The position numbers and the translations under genes are program-made. The notes below the pieces were generated by a model. It worked only from the letters and a program-made list of their open reading frames with translations, had not been told where the DNA came from and made no database searches. Below are positions 17,585 through 26,125 of a stretch of 64,000 bases of DNA, one piece after another. This stretch comes from Mycobacterium sp. KBS0706 (GTDB lineage Bacteria > Pseudomonadota > Alphaproteobacteria > DSM-16000 > Inquilinaceae), in contig NZ_VCCH02000008.1 in NCBI RefSeq assembly GCF_005938675.2, positions 80,032 to 144,031 on the forward strand. The letters run 5' to 3'. Numbering within the stretch: the first letter of the stretch is position 1; the number at the start of each line of letters is the position of its first letter.

Positions 17585-19837
17585 ATGGTCCAGTGGACCG
17601 GCAGCGATGCCAACGAAGCCATGTCCGGCGATGCCGGGGACGACTTCCTGGACGGCCGCGGCGGCAATGACAGCCTCGCCGGGGTCGCCGGCAACGACAC
17701 GCTCCATGGCGGCGACGGCGACGACCAGCTGTATGGCGCCGACGGCGACGACATCCTCCAGGGCGGTGCCGGCGGCGATTGGCTGCAGGGCGATTCCGGC
17801 ATCGACACTGTCGACTACAACGGCACCGTCGGGGTCACCGTCGTCATCGGCGGCACCTCCTGGGGCGGCGAAGCCAACGGCGACACGGTCTGCGCCGACG
17901 TCGAGAATGTCTGGGGCACCAACTCCGACGACTACATCGTCGGGTCGGCGGTGAACAACGTCCTCAGCGGCTATGACGGCAACGACTTCCTGGGCGGGGC
18001 GGACGGCGACGACACGCTCTGGGGCATGATCGGCAACGACATCCTCTCCGGAGACAACGGCAACGATCGTATCGAGGGCAGCTATGGCGACGACATCCTG
18101 CGCGGCGGGGCCGGGGCAGATGTCCTGCTCGGCGGCGACGGCATCGATACCGTGGAGTTCTACGCCAGCGACGCCGCGGTCGACGTCAACCTGGAGTACC
18201 AGTACGCCCGCGGCGGCTATGCCGAGGGCGACACCATCCAGGGCGTCGAGAACATCAACGGCAGCCCCTACAACGACCGGCTGATGGGGGACTACGGCAA
18301 CAACCGGCTCCATGGCGCCGAAGGCAGCGATGTCCTCGAAGGCCGGTACGGCGACGACGTCCTGGTCGGCGGCAGCGGCGACGATGTCCTGATCGGCGGG
18401 GCTGGTCGGGATCAACTCGAGGCCGGCGACGGCAACGACTGGCTCGACTACACCTATCCCCAACTCAGCGCCGCGATCGATGTGAACCTGACGACCGGCG
18501 TGGGCTATGGTGGCGATGCTGAAGGCGACGTGCTCATCGGTGCCTTCAGGGGGCTCGTCGGCACGGCCTACAACGATGTCCTGACCGGCAACTGGGTCGA
18601 CAACATCATGCGCGGCAATGCCGGCGACGACGTACTGTCCGGAATGGGTGGCGACGACACGCTGGAAGGATATGGCGGCGCCGATGTGCTGGATGGCGGC
18701 GACGGCAACGACACACTCTATGGTGACGGCGACGGCGACCGGATCAACGGCGGCAACGGCATCGACACGGTCGTCTACCGGGGCGACACCGCAGTGACTG
18801 TCATCATCGGCGGCACCAGCCATGGCGGCGACGCCGAGGGCGATGTTATCGGCACCGATGTCGAGAACGTCTCCGGCACCAGCGCCTATGACATGATCAC
18901 CGGCTCCTCTTACGCCAACCAGCTGCAGGGCTGGGGCGGCAACGATACGCTCGGCGGCCTCGACGGCGACGACGTGCTGCTGGGTGGCGACGGCAATGAC
19001 GTCCTGCGCGGAGGCGGCGGGGCCGACCGGTTCGAAGGCGGCGTCGGCATCGATTCCGTCACCTACACCGAGAGCGCGATCGGCGTGACGGTCGATCTCG
19101 GCACCGGCAAGGGCACCGGCGGCAACGCCGAGGGCGACGTCCTGGTCGGCATCGAGAACGCCAATGGCAGCCAGGGCGGCGACGTCCTGACCGGGACCGG
19201 CGGCGCCAATGTGCTGCGCGGCTTCGACGGCAACGACGTGCTCCGCGGCGGAGCCGGGGCCGATGTGCTCGACGGCGGCAACGGCATCGACACCGCCAGC
19301 TACTACACCGGCACCAACGGGGTCGCGGTGAACCTCGCCACCGGCACCGCCAGCGGCGGCGGTGCCCAGGGCGACACCCTGACCGGGATCGAGAACCTCT
19401 CCGGCAGCCAGGGCCATGACAGCCTGGCCGGGACCGCGGGTGCCAATGTGCTGCAGGGCTGGAACGGCAACGACGTGCTCGCGGGGGCCGGCGGCCGTGA
19501 CATCCTCACCGGCGGCGCCGGGGCCGACCGCTTCGTCTATGGCGGCACGGCCGACAGCCCGACCGGCGCCGGGGCGGACCTGATCACCGATTTCAGCCAC
19601 GCCCAGGGCGACCGGATCGACCTCTCGGCGATCGACGCCAGCACCGCGGCCGCCGGAAACCAGGCGTTCCGCTTCATCGGCACCGGCCTCTACACCCACC
19701 ATGCCGGCGAGCTGCGCTACGCCGTCGCCGGCGACGTCGCCACCATCGCCGGCGACATCAACGGCGACGGCGTCTCCGACTTCCACATCCGCCTGGACGG
19801 GGTGGTCGGCCTGCAGGCGTCGGACTTCGTGCTGTAG
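17585..19837 (+). CDS. RTX calcium-binding protein, probably exported by type I secretion
   Basis: The protein has 750 residues from ATG 17585 (AGGAG just upstream), is very acidic and Gly/Asp-rich, and has no N-terminal signal. It consists of RTX nonapeptides (GGxGxDxLx) grouped into about six modules near residues 71, 186, 285, 392, 488 and 566. Each module has a GIDTVxY strand, a V-x-V-x-x-G strand, a GG-x-A-x-GD turn and a VEN-x-x-GT segment before the next RTX block. The C-terminus (about 637-750: GADRFVYGG, DLITDFSHAQGDRIDLSAID) is the serralysin-type domain that carries the type I secretion signal. No catalytic domain is present. A role as a calcium-folded surface or biofilm protein is a guess. 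No type I secretion genes lie in the window. Confidence 0.85.
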   Translation: MVQWTGSDANEAMSGDAGDDFLDGRGGNDSLAGVAGNDTLHGGDGDDQLYGADGDDILQGGAGGDWLQGDSGIDTVDYNGTVGVTVVIGGTSWGGEANGDTVCADVENVWGTNSDDYIVGSAVNNVLSGYDGNDFLGGADGDDTLWGMIGNDILSGDNGNDRIEGSYGDDILRGGAGADVLLGGDGIDTVEFYASDAAVDVNLEYQYARGGYAEGDTIQGVENINGSPYNDRLMGDYGNNRLHGAEGSDVLEGRYGDDVLVGGSGDDVLIGGAGRDQLEAGDGNDWLDYTYPQLSAAIDVNLTTGVGYGGDAEGDVLIGAFRGLVGTAYNDVLTGNWVDNIMRGNAGDDVLSGMGGDDTLEGYGGADVLDGGDGNDTLYGDGDGDRINGGNGIDTVVYRGDTAVTVIIGGTSHGGDAEGDVIGTDVENVSGTSAYDMITGSSYANQLQGWGGNDTLGGLDGDDVLLGGDGNDVLRGGGGADRFEGGVGIDSVTYTESAIGVTVDLGTGKGTGGNAEGDVLVGIENANGSQGGDVLTGTGGANVLRGFDGNDVLRGGAGADVLDGGNGIDTASYYTGTNGVAVNLATGTASGGGAQGDTLTGIENLSGSQGHDSLAGTAGANVLQGWNGNDVLAGAGGRDILTGGAGADRFVYGGTADSPTGAGADLITDFSHAQGDRIDLSAIDASTAAAGNQAFRFIGTGLYTHHAGELRYAVAGDVATIAGDINGDGVSDFHIRLDGVVGLQASDFVL

Positions 19838-19849
19838 CCGGTCACGTTC

Positions 19850-20428
19850 TCAGTCGGACGTCCGCGTGTCGGTGGCGATCCAGTTCTCCTCCCAGGTCTT
19901 GCCGCCGTCGGCGGAGAAGGATTGCACGAAACGGTAGACATCGGGCGCCATGGGCAGGATCTCGAAGCGGACCAGCACGGCGCGGCCGTCGTCGAGGAAA
20001 TCCTCGCCCTGGAACATGCCACGGCCATCCGTGAACCCGCCATACACCGGCGGCGTCAGCTTGCCGACCCGAGCATTGGAGAAGTGAAGGCTCCACTGCC
20101 GGGACTTCGGGTTGTACAGGCGCAGGCTCAGCCCCTCGATGCGGTGGCCGCCGGCGCCGTCGGCCTCAAGCTCCAGCAGGTTCGCGCGGCCATCCCAGAC
20201 CTTGCGGACCGTCGAGGTGCCGTCGAATTCTAGCCACTGGTCCGGAGACCCGCTGAGGGGCTCCGCGAGCACTTTCATCTGCGTCTTCCAGGTGCCGATC
20301 TCGAAGTCGAAATCGTGCTGGCCGTCGGACGCTGCCGCAGTCTGCGCCGCCGCCGGCGGCAGCAGAAGCGTGCCGGCCAGCAGCAGCAGGGGAAGTCCCG
20401 CGAACCATGGGTGGAGTATCGCCGGCAT
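19850..20428 (-). CDS. Secreted protein of unknown function (DUF1579-like)
   Basis: The product is 192 residues from ATG 20428, preceded by GGGAGAG. The signal peptide (PWFAGLPLLLLAGTLLLPPAAA) ends near residue 28. The mature part HDFDFEIGTWKTQMKVLAEP, STVRKVWDGRANLLELEADG and GRGMFQGEDFLDDGRAVLVRFEI looks like the small beta-barrel proteins grouped as DUF1579 and relatives, with no known reaction. It is divergent from a MocR regulator with an inverted repeat between them, so the regulator may control it. The frame is open far upstream on this strand, but that is a GC artefact over other genes. Confidence 0.7.
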   Translation of the reverse strand: MPAILHPWFAGLPLLLLAGTLLLPPAAAQTAAASDGQHDFDFEIGTWKTQMKVLAEPLSGSPDQWLEFDGTSTVRKVWDGRANLLELEADGAGGHRIEGLSLRLYNPKSRQWSLHFSNARVGKLTPPVYGGFTDGRGMFQGEDFLDDGRAVLVRFEILPMAPDVYRFVQSFSADGGKTWEENWIATDTRTSD

Positions 20429-20470
20429 GAAGCTCTCCCGGATCTGAAGGATGAGCCACGCTAGGCAGAG

Positions 20471-20494
20471 AGTGGTAATCTGGAAATCACCACT
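20471..20494. promoter_or_regulatory. Candidate operator between divergent genes
   Basis: AGTGGTAAT (20471-20479) and ATCACCACT (20486-20494) form an inverted repeat with one mismatch. It lies 16 bases before the MocR-type regulator start and 43 bases from the divergent secreted-protein gene. It is a plausible autoregulatory site. Confidence 0.45.
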
Positions 20495-20509
20495 TTGCCT
20501 GCAAATACC

Positions 20510-21931
20510 ATGACCACTCTGCACCTGCCCCTCGACCGGTCCGGTGGCCTGCCGCTGCACCGGCAGATCTATGACGGCATCCGCGGGGCGATCCTCGCGG
20601 GCGCGTTGCGGCCGGGTCGGCGCATCCCGTCCACCCGCGCCCTGGCCGCCGAGCTGGGGGTCTCGCGCCTGCCGGTGCTCGCCGCCTATGAGCAGTTGCT
20701 GCACGAATGCTATCTCGAGGGGCGGGCCGGGTCTGGCACCTATGTCAGTCAGGCGCTGCCCGATGAGCTGCTGGCATCGAGGCCGGCGCCGGACGCGGCG
20801 CTGTCCGCGCCCCGTGTCCCGCCGGAACGCGACTATGGCGGGCTCGCCCCGTTCCGCACCAGCCTGCCGGCGCTGGACCGGTTTCCGCACGCGGCCTGGG
20901 CCCGGCTGGTGGCGCGGCATGCACAGCGGCTGCCGCTGGCGCACATGGCCTATGGCGATCCCGCCGGGTTGCCGACGTTGCGCGCGGCGATCGCCGAGCA
21001 TCTGCGCGCCGCGCGCGGGGTCCGCTGCGGCCCCGAGCAGGTGCTGGTCGTGTCCGGCTCCCAGGCGGCGCTGCGCATCGCCGCCGCGGTGCTGCTCGCG
21101 CCCGGCGACGGCGTGGCGATGGAAGAGCCGGGCTATCCGGGCGCACGCGCCGCGCTGACGGCCGGCGGGGCGCGGCTGCTGCCGGTCCCGGTGGACGAAG
21201 CGGGCATCGACGTCGAGGCGCTGCGGCGCGCCGGTCCCGTGCGCGCCGCGTATGTCACGCCCTCGCACCAGTATCCGCTTGGCATGTCGATGACCGCGGC
21301 GCGGCGGCTGGCGCTGCTGGACTGGGCCCGGCGCGAAGGCACCTGGGTGCTGGAGGACGATTATGACAGCGAGTATCGCTATGTCAGCCGTCCGCTCGGC
21401 GCGCTGCAGGGCATGGATGCGCATGGGCGGGTGATCTATGTCGGCACCTTCAGCAAGGTGCTGTTTCCCGCGCTGCGGATCGGTTACCTGGTGGTGCCGC
21501 CGTCGCTGCTGCCGGATCTCGTGCGGGCGCGCCTGGCCTTCGACCTGTTCCCGCCCACGCTCTACCAATCGGCCCTCGCCGAGTTTCTGATCGAGGGGCA
21601 TTTCGCGCGGCATCTGCGCCGCATGCGCGGCGTGTACCAAGCGCGGCGCGCGGCGCTGCTCGACGGCCTGGAGCGGCATTGCGGCGACCGCCTGACCGTC
21701 CACAACGCCGATGCCGGGCTGCATGTCGCAGTGCTGCTGCCTGACGGGCTCGACGATGTCGAACTCGTCCGGCGCATGGGCGAGCGCGGCCTGACGGCGA
21801 CCGCTCTGTCCGCCTGCTACGCGGGCATGGCGCGCCGCTACGGCCTGCTGCTCGGCTTCGGCGGGTCGGACGAAGGCCGGCTGCTCGAGGCGACGCGGGC
21901 GCTGGGCGAGATCCTGCGCACGTCTCGCTAG
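20510..21931 (+). CDS. MocR/PdxR-type GntR-family regulator with aminotransferase domain
   Basis: This 473-residue protein has a GntR winged helix at the N-terminus (LPLHRQIYDGIRGAILAGALRPGRRIPSTRALAAELGVSRLPV). It is fused to a class I aminotransferase-like domain from about residue 110 (YGDPAGLPTLRAAIAEHL, VVSGSQAALRIAA). The PLP Lys is in YVGTFSKVLFPALRIGYLV, so cofactor binding looks intact. MocR proteins sense PLP or amines and control vitamin B6, GABA or taurine genes; the target is unknown here. ATG 20510 is chosen; a TTG 15 bases earlier would add five residues. It is divergent from the DUF1579-like gene and overlaps the convergent EamA gene by 4 bases. Confidence 0.85.
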   Translation: MTTLHLPLDRSGGLPLHRQIYDGIRGAILAGALRPGRRIPSTRALAAELGVSRLPVLAAYEQLLHECYLEGRAGSGTYVSQALPDELLASRPAPDAALSAPRVPPERDYGGLAPFRTSLPALDRFPHAAWARLVARHAQRLPLAHMAYGDPAGLPTLRAAIAEHLRAARGVRCGPEQVLVVSGSQAALRIAAAVLLAPGDGVAMEEPGYPGARAALTAGGARLLPVPVDEAGIDVEALRRAGPVRAAYVTPSHQYPLGMSMTAARRLALLDWARREGTWVLEDDYDSEYRYVSRPLGALQGMDAHGRVIYVGTFSKVLFPALRIGYLVVPPSLLPDLVRARLAFDLFPPTLYQSALAEFLIEGHFARHLRRMRGVYQARRAALLDGLERHCGDRLTVHNADAGLHVAVLLPDGLDDVELVRRMGERGLTATALSACYAGMARRYGLLLGFGGSDEGRLLEATRALGEILRTSR

Positions 21932-22851
21932 GTCGAGCGCGGGGCGGCGCGGGTGACCAGGCGGATGCCGAGCGCGATCGGCACCACGCCGAGCAGGTCG
22001 AGCGGCGGCACGTGCTCGCCCAGCACCGCCCAGCCGAGCAGCAGGCCGATCGGCGGCACCAGGAAGTGCAGCGCGCTGGCGGTGGAGGCGCCGAGCCGGT
22101 CCAGCATGTCGAACCACAGCAGGTAGCTGCACAGCGACACGGCGAGAGCGAGCCAGAGGAAGCCGGCCAGCAGTTCCGGCGTCCAGCGGATCGCCGAGAC
22201 CGGCTCCAGCACCAGGCCCAGCGGCAGCAGTACGATTCCGGCCGCCAGGGTCTGGACCGCGGTGCCGTACCAGAGGTCTCCGGACGGTCCGTTCGATGGC
22301 GGTGCGATCCGCTTGTACAGGATGGTGCCGGCGGACAGCGCCACCAGCGCGCCGAAGGTGAAGGCGATGCCGACCAGCCCCTCGATGCCGCCGCCGAGCC
22401 GGCTTTGCAGCACGATGCCGACGCCGACGACGCCCAGCGCCAGCCCGGCCAGCTTCGTCCGGGTCAGCCGCTCGCCCAGCAACGGCGCCGCCAGCACCGC
22501 GGTCAGCACCGGGTTCATGCTGATGATCAGCGCTGCGAAGCCGGAGGTGACGCTCTGCATCCCGAAATAGGACAGGGTGAGATAGACCGCCATGGTAACG
22601 ATGCCGAGCAGGGCGAAGCGCGCCACCGCGCCGGGGCCGAGCGTCCAGCGCCGGCCCGACAGCCGGGCCAGGCCGGCCAGCACCAGTCCGGCCAGCAGGA
22701 AGCGCGTCGACAGCAGCAGGAAGGGCGGGGCATAGGTCACCGCCACCTTGGCAGCGGTGAAGGCCGAGGCCCACAGCACCACGAACAGGGCGGGGGCTCC
22801 CCAGCGAACCAGGGCGCTGCGCCCGGGGGCCGGGATCGAGACGGCGTGCAT
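21928..22851 (-). CDS. EamA/DMT-family transporter
   Basis: This 307-residue inner-membrane protein starts at ATG 22851 after AAGGAGATCG. It has ten hydrophobic segments in two EamA repeats. The first begins WGAPALFVVLWASAFTAAKVAV and the second carries GTILYKRIAPP and SALHFLVPPIGLLLGWAVLGE. The family exports amino acids or other metabolites; the substrate is unknown. It is divergent from a LysR gene 100 bases away, a common exporter-regulator pair. An in-frame ATG at 22911 would add 20 residues and lacks a ribosome site. Confidence 0.82.
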   Translation of the reverse strand: MHAVSIPAPGRSALVRWGAPALFVVLWASAFTAAKVAVTYAPPFLLLSTRFLLAGLVLAGLARLSGRRWTLGPGAVARFALLGIVTMAVYLTLSYFGMQSVTSGFAALIISMNPVLTAVLAAPLLGERLTRTKLAGLALGVVGVGIVLQSRLGGGIEGLVGIAFTFGALVALSAGTILYKRIAPPSNGPSGDLWYGTAVQTLAAGIVLLPLGLVLEPVSAIRWTPELLAGFLWLALAVSLCSYLLWFDMLDRLGASTASALHFLVPPIGLLLGWAVLGEHVPPLDLLGVVPIALGIRLVTRAAPRST

Positions 22852-22951
22852 GGTCGATCTCCTTCGGATCGGCTGCACGATAATTGCCGGCGTGATCATT
22901 TGGAAATTCAATGATTAAATGAAGCGCAGTGGAAAATCCGATAGGTGTCCC

Positions 22952-23812
22952 ATGCTCGATCTCGACCTGCTGCGCAGCTTCGTCTCCGTGGTCGATGCCG
23001 GCGGCTTTACCCGTGCCGGCGAGCGGGTGCACCGGACGCAATCGACCGTCAGCCAGCAGATCCGCAAGCTGGAGCAGTCGGTCGGCCGGCCGCTGCTGCA
23101 CCGCCAGGGGAAGGGTGTGGCGCCGACCGAGGAGGGCGAGCGGCTGCTCTTCTATGCCCGCCGCTTGCTGGCGCTGAGCGACGAGGCCGAGGATGCGCTG
23201 CGCCGGCCGGACGGGTTGGCGGTGGTGCGGGTCGGGCTGGGCGAGGATTTCGCCGCCGAGCGGCTGACCGAAGCGCTGTCCGGCCTGGCCCGGCTGCGCC
23301 CGGCGCTGCGCCTCGACGTTCGCTGCGACGCGGGGTCGGAGCTGCGCCGCGCCTTCGGCCAGGGCGAGCTGGACATCGCCGTGATCAAGCGCGATTCCGG
23401 CATCGGTACCGCCGTCGCCGCCTGGCCGGAGCGGCTGGTCTGGGTCGGCAGCCGCCGCCATGGCGTGCCGGAGGGCGACCCGGTGCCGCTGGTCGCCTAT
23501 GGCCAGGGCTGCATCTACCGAGCCCGGGCGATCCACGCGCTGGAAAGCGCCGGGCGGCGCTGGCGCATCGCCTTCACCGGCTCGAACCTGCCGGCGGTGC
23601 AGGCCGCAATCGCCTGCGGCTTCGGCATCGGCATCCTGGTCGCGCGCTCGGTGCGCGACGACCTCCGCATCCTGCGGCCGGAGGAGGGGTTCCCGCCGGT
23701 CCCGCCCAGCGAGCTCGCCGTCATGCTGCAGCCCGGCGCATCCCCGGCCGTCCGGATCGTGGCCGAGCAGCTGGCCGCGAGCTGCGCCGAGGAGCGGCCC
23801 GAGGCGGCATAA
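22952..23812 (+). CDS. LysR-family regulator, partner of the EamA gene
   Basis: This 286-residue protein begins MLDLDLLRSFVSVVDAGGFTRAGERVHRTQSTVSQQIRKLEQSVG, a standard LysR winged HTH. An effector-binding domain follows. ATG 22952 places the HTH at the N-terminus as usual; an upstream ATG at 22919 would add 11 residues. It is divergent from the EamA transporter and probably controls it. Confidence 0.82.
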   Translation: MLDLDLLRSFVSVVDAGGFTRAGERVHRTQSTVSQQIRKLEQSVGRPLLHRQGKGVAPTEEGERLLFYARRLLALSDEAEDALRRPDGLAVVRVGLGEDFAAERLTEALSGLARLRPALRLDVRCDAGSELRRAFGQGELDIAVIKRDSGIGTAVAAWPERLVWVGSRRHGVPEGDPVPLVAYGQGCIYRARAIHALESAGRRWRIAFTGSNLPAVQAAIACGFGIGILVARSVRDDLRILRPEEGFPPVPPSELAVMLQPGASPAVRIVAEQLAASCAEERPEAA

Positions 23813-23815
23813 ATT

Positions 23816-23838
23816 AATTACATTATAGAAATGTAATT
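23816..23838. terminator. AT-only stem-loop after the LysR gene
   Basis: AATTACATT (23816-23824) pairs perfectly with AATGTAATT (23830-23838) around five bases, starting 4 bases after the LysR stop. It is the only AT-rich hairpin in a GC-rich neighbourhood. Thermally it is weak as a terminator, so a protein-binding site for the ssuA promoter region is equally possible. Confidence 0.35.
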
Positions 23839-23930
23839 TATAGATTAATCAACACAAGTAAATCAGAATCGGATTGACGTACTCCACAAACGGCTGAGAG
23901 ATTGTTCGTCCTGTTCAGGAGGATCGGACC

Positions 23931-24875
23931 ATGCTCTCCCGCCGCACCCTGCTGTCGACCACCCTCGCTCTGGCGGCCGCCGCGCCGCTGACAGTCCGGG
24001 CGGAGGAGGCGCCGAAGGCCATCCGCATCGGCTACCAGAAGAACGGCATCCTGCTGGTCGCCAAGACTCGCAAGTCGCTGGAGCAGCACTTCGCCCCGCA
24101 GGGCATCGCGGTCGAATGGGTCGAATTCGCCTTCGGCCCGCCGCTGCTGGAGGCGCTGAACACCGGCAGCATCGATTTCGGCGCCACCGGCGACACGCCG
24201 CCGATCTTCGCCCAGGCGGCGCAGGCCGAACTGGTCTATGCCGCGGCCCAGCCCGCGGCCGGCAAGGGTCAGGCCCTGGTGGTGCCGAAGGGGGTGGCCG
24301 TGAAGTCGGTGGCCGATGTGAAGGGTCTGCGGATCGGCGTCGGCAAGGGCTCCAGCGCCCACAACTTCCTGGTCGCGGCGCTGCAGAAGGCGGGGCTCGG
24401 CTGGCAGGACATCACCCCGGTCTACCTCGCCCCGGCCGATGCCCGTGCCGCTTTCGCCGGCGGCAGCCTGGACGCCTGGGCGATCTGGGACCCGTATTTT
24501 GCCATCGCCGAGCTGGAGGAGGGGGCGCAGGTGCTGGCCACCTCTGCCGATGTCGAGCCGCAGAACTCCTTCTTCCTCGCCTCCAAGGCATTCGCCTCGG
24601 AGCACCCCGCCGCGCTGCGCAGCCTGGTCGCGGCGCTGGGTGATGTCGGCGCCTGGGCCGAGGCCAACAAGGCCGAGGTGGCGCAGCTCTTCGCCGACGA
24701 GACCGGAATCAGCCTGGCGGCGGAGCAGCGCTCGGTCGACCGAGCCACCTTCCGGATCGGCCCTCTGACCGAGGACATCGCCGCCCAGCAGCAGAAGATC
24801 GCCGACCGCTTCGCCGCGCTCGGGCTGATCCCGGCTCCGATCGCCATCCGCGACATCGTCTGGACCGGCGCCTGA
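23931..24875 (+). CDS. ssuA: Aliphatic sulfonate ABC transporter binding protein
   Basis: This 314-residue protein starts at an ATG after CAGGAGG. The signal peptide contains MLSRRTLLS, a possible twin-arginine signal, and is cleaved near TVRA. The body matches Ssu[53 protein letters not shown] and [11 protein letters not shown]. It should bind alkanesulfonates in the periplasm when sulfate is short. The monooxygenase gene ssuD follows 20 bases later. The permease and ATPase genes usually found with it are not in this window. Confidence 0.9.
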   Translation: MLSRRTLLSTTLALAAAAPLTVRAEEAPKAIRIGYQKNGILLVAKTRKSLEQHFAPQGIAVEWVEFAFGPPLLEALNTGSIDFGATGDTPPIFAQAAQAELVYAAAQPAAGKGQALVVPKGVAVKSVADVKGLRIGVGKGSSAHNFLVAALQKAGLGWQDITPVYLAPADARAAFAGGSLDAWAIWDPYFAIAELEEGAQVLATSADVEPQNSFFLASKAFASEHPAALRSLVAALGDVGAWAEANKAEVAQLFADETGISLAAEQRSVDRATFRIGPLTEDIAAQQQKIADRFAALGLIPAPIAIRDIVWTGA

Positions 24876-24895
24876 CCACAGCAGGAATTTCCCTC

Positions 24896-26059
24896 ATGTC
24901 CGACACCCGCAAGCCGCTCGACCTGTTCTGGTTTATCCCGACCAGCGGCGACGGACCCTATCTCGGCACCCAGGACCGGCACCGCCCGGCCGAGTTCCGT
25001 TATCTGCGCGAGATCGCCACCGCGGTCGACCGGCTCGGCTACACGGGTGTGCTGCTGCCCACCGGCCGCGGCTGCGAGGATGCCTGGATCACTGCCACGG
25101 CTCTGGCCACCGCGACCGAGCGGCTGCGCTTCCTGGTGGCGCTGCGCCCCGGCGTGGCCACGCCGGCCTTCTTCGCCCGCCAGGCCGCGGCGCTGGACCG
25201 GATCAGCCAGGGGCGGCTGCTGCTCAACGTCGTGGTCGGCGGCGACCCGGCCGAGCTGGCCGGCGACGGCGTCTTCCTCGACCATGACACGCGCTATGCC
25301 CAGGCGGCGGAGTTCCTGACCATCTGGCGCGGCCTGCTGGCCGGCGAGACGGTGGATTTCGACGGCGACTTCCTGAAGGTGCAGGGCGGCAAGCTGTCCT
25401 TCCCGCCGGTGCAGCAGCCGCATCCGCCGCTGTGGTTCGGCGGTTCGTCCGACGCCGCGCTCGACCTCGCCGCTGATCAGGTCGAGACCTACCTGACCTG
25501 GGGCGAGCCCTTGGAGCAGGTGGCCGGGAAGATCGAGGCCGCCAAGGCGCGCGCGGCGGCGCGTGGCCGCACTCTGCGCTTCGGCATGCGCATCCATCTG
25601 ATCGTGCGCGAGACCGAGGAGGAGGCTTGGCGCGTGGCCGAGCGGCTGATCCGCGACGTCTCCGACGACGCCATCGCCGAGGCCCAGAAGAAGCTGGCCG
25701 AGGGTTCGGATTCGGTCGGGCAGAAGCGGATGTCGGCGCTGCATGGCGGCCGGCGCGACCGGCTGCTGGTCGGCCCGAATCTCTGGGCCGGCATCGGCTT
25801 GGTGCGGCGCGGCGCCGGCACCGCTTTGGTCGGCGACCCGGCGACGGTGGCGGCCCGGCTGCGCGAATATCAGGATCTCGGCATCGAGACCATCATCGCC
25901 TCCGGCTACCCGCATCTGGAGGAGGCCTACAACGTCGCCGAGCTGCTGTTTCCGGCGCTTGGCATCGGCGCCGGCGGCGCGCAGGCCGGTGCGCATGAGC
26001 TGCATCCGGGCGAATTCGGCACCGGCGCCCGACGGCCGAAGCCGACTGCGGTGTCTTGA
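24896..26059 (+). CDS. ssuD: FMNH2-dependent alkanesulfonate monooxygenase
   Basis: The 387-residue product has the luciferase-like barrel of SsuD. Motifs include [57 protein letters not shown] and [19 protein letters not shown]. It cleaves C1-C14 alkanesulfonates to aldehyde and sulfite using FMNH2 and oxygen, in the cytosol. The flavin reductase SsuE must be elsewhere. It is cotranscribed with ssuA and followed by a strong hairpin. Confidence 0.92.
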   Translation: MSDTRKPLDLFWFIPTSGDGPYLGTQDRHRPAEFRYLREIATAVDRLGYTGVLLPTGRGCEDAWITATALATATERLRFLVALRPGVATPAFFARQAAALDRISQGRLLLNVVVGGDPAELAGDGVFLDHDTRYAQAAEFLTIWRGLLAGETVDFDGDFLKVQGGKLSFPPVQQPHPPLWFGGSSDAALDLAADQVETYLTWGEPLEQVAGKIEAAKARAAARGRTLRFGMRIHLIVRETEEEAWRVAERLIRDVSDDAIAEAQKKLAEGSDSVGQKRMSALHGGRRDRLLVGPNLWAGIGLVRRGAGTALVGDPATVAARLREYQDLGIETIIASGYPHLEEAYNVAELLFPALGIGAGGAQAGAHELHPGEFGTGARRPKPTAVS

Positions 26060-26072
26060 CGACGTCTATATA

Positions 26073-26101
26073 TACCCTCTCCCGTTTGGCGGGAGAGGGT
26101 A
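26073..26101. terminator. Hairpin between ssuD and the aldo/keto reductase gene
   Basis: TACCCTCTCCCG (26073-26084) pairs perfectly with CGGGAGAGGGTA (26090-26101) around TTTGG. It lies between convergent genes and can end both. CCCTCTCCCG-type palindromes recur between genes in many alphaproteobacteria (recalled), and the window's last bases begin a similar sequence. Confidence 0.65.
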
Positions 26102-26125
26102 CACCATAAGCTTTGCGGCCAGGCC

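Noticed and set aside
17600..19550. Regular short DNA repeats that look like a CRISPR-type or satellite array
   Set aside because: They are in-frame RTX codons (GGCGGCGACGGCAACGAC-like) without constant repeats or unique spacers.
20429..23536. Minus-strand frame that would extend the DUF1579-like protein upstream by about 1000 residues
   Set aside because: It passes through the MocR gene, the EamA gene and the LysR gene. The signal peptide and ribosome site at 20428 mark the true start.
23870..23905. Sigma-70 promoter TTGACG...GAGATT before ssuA
   Set aside because: The -35 is good, but the -10 has few consensus bases and a spacing of 18, so it is not listed as a feature.
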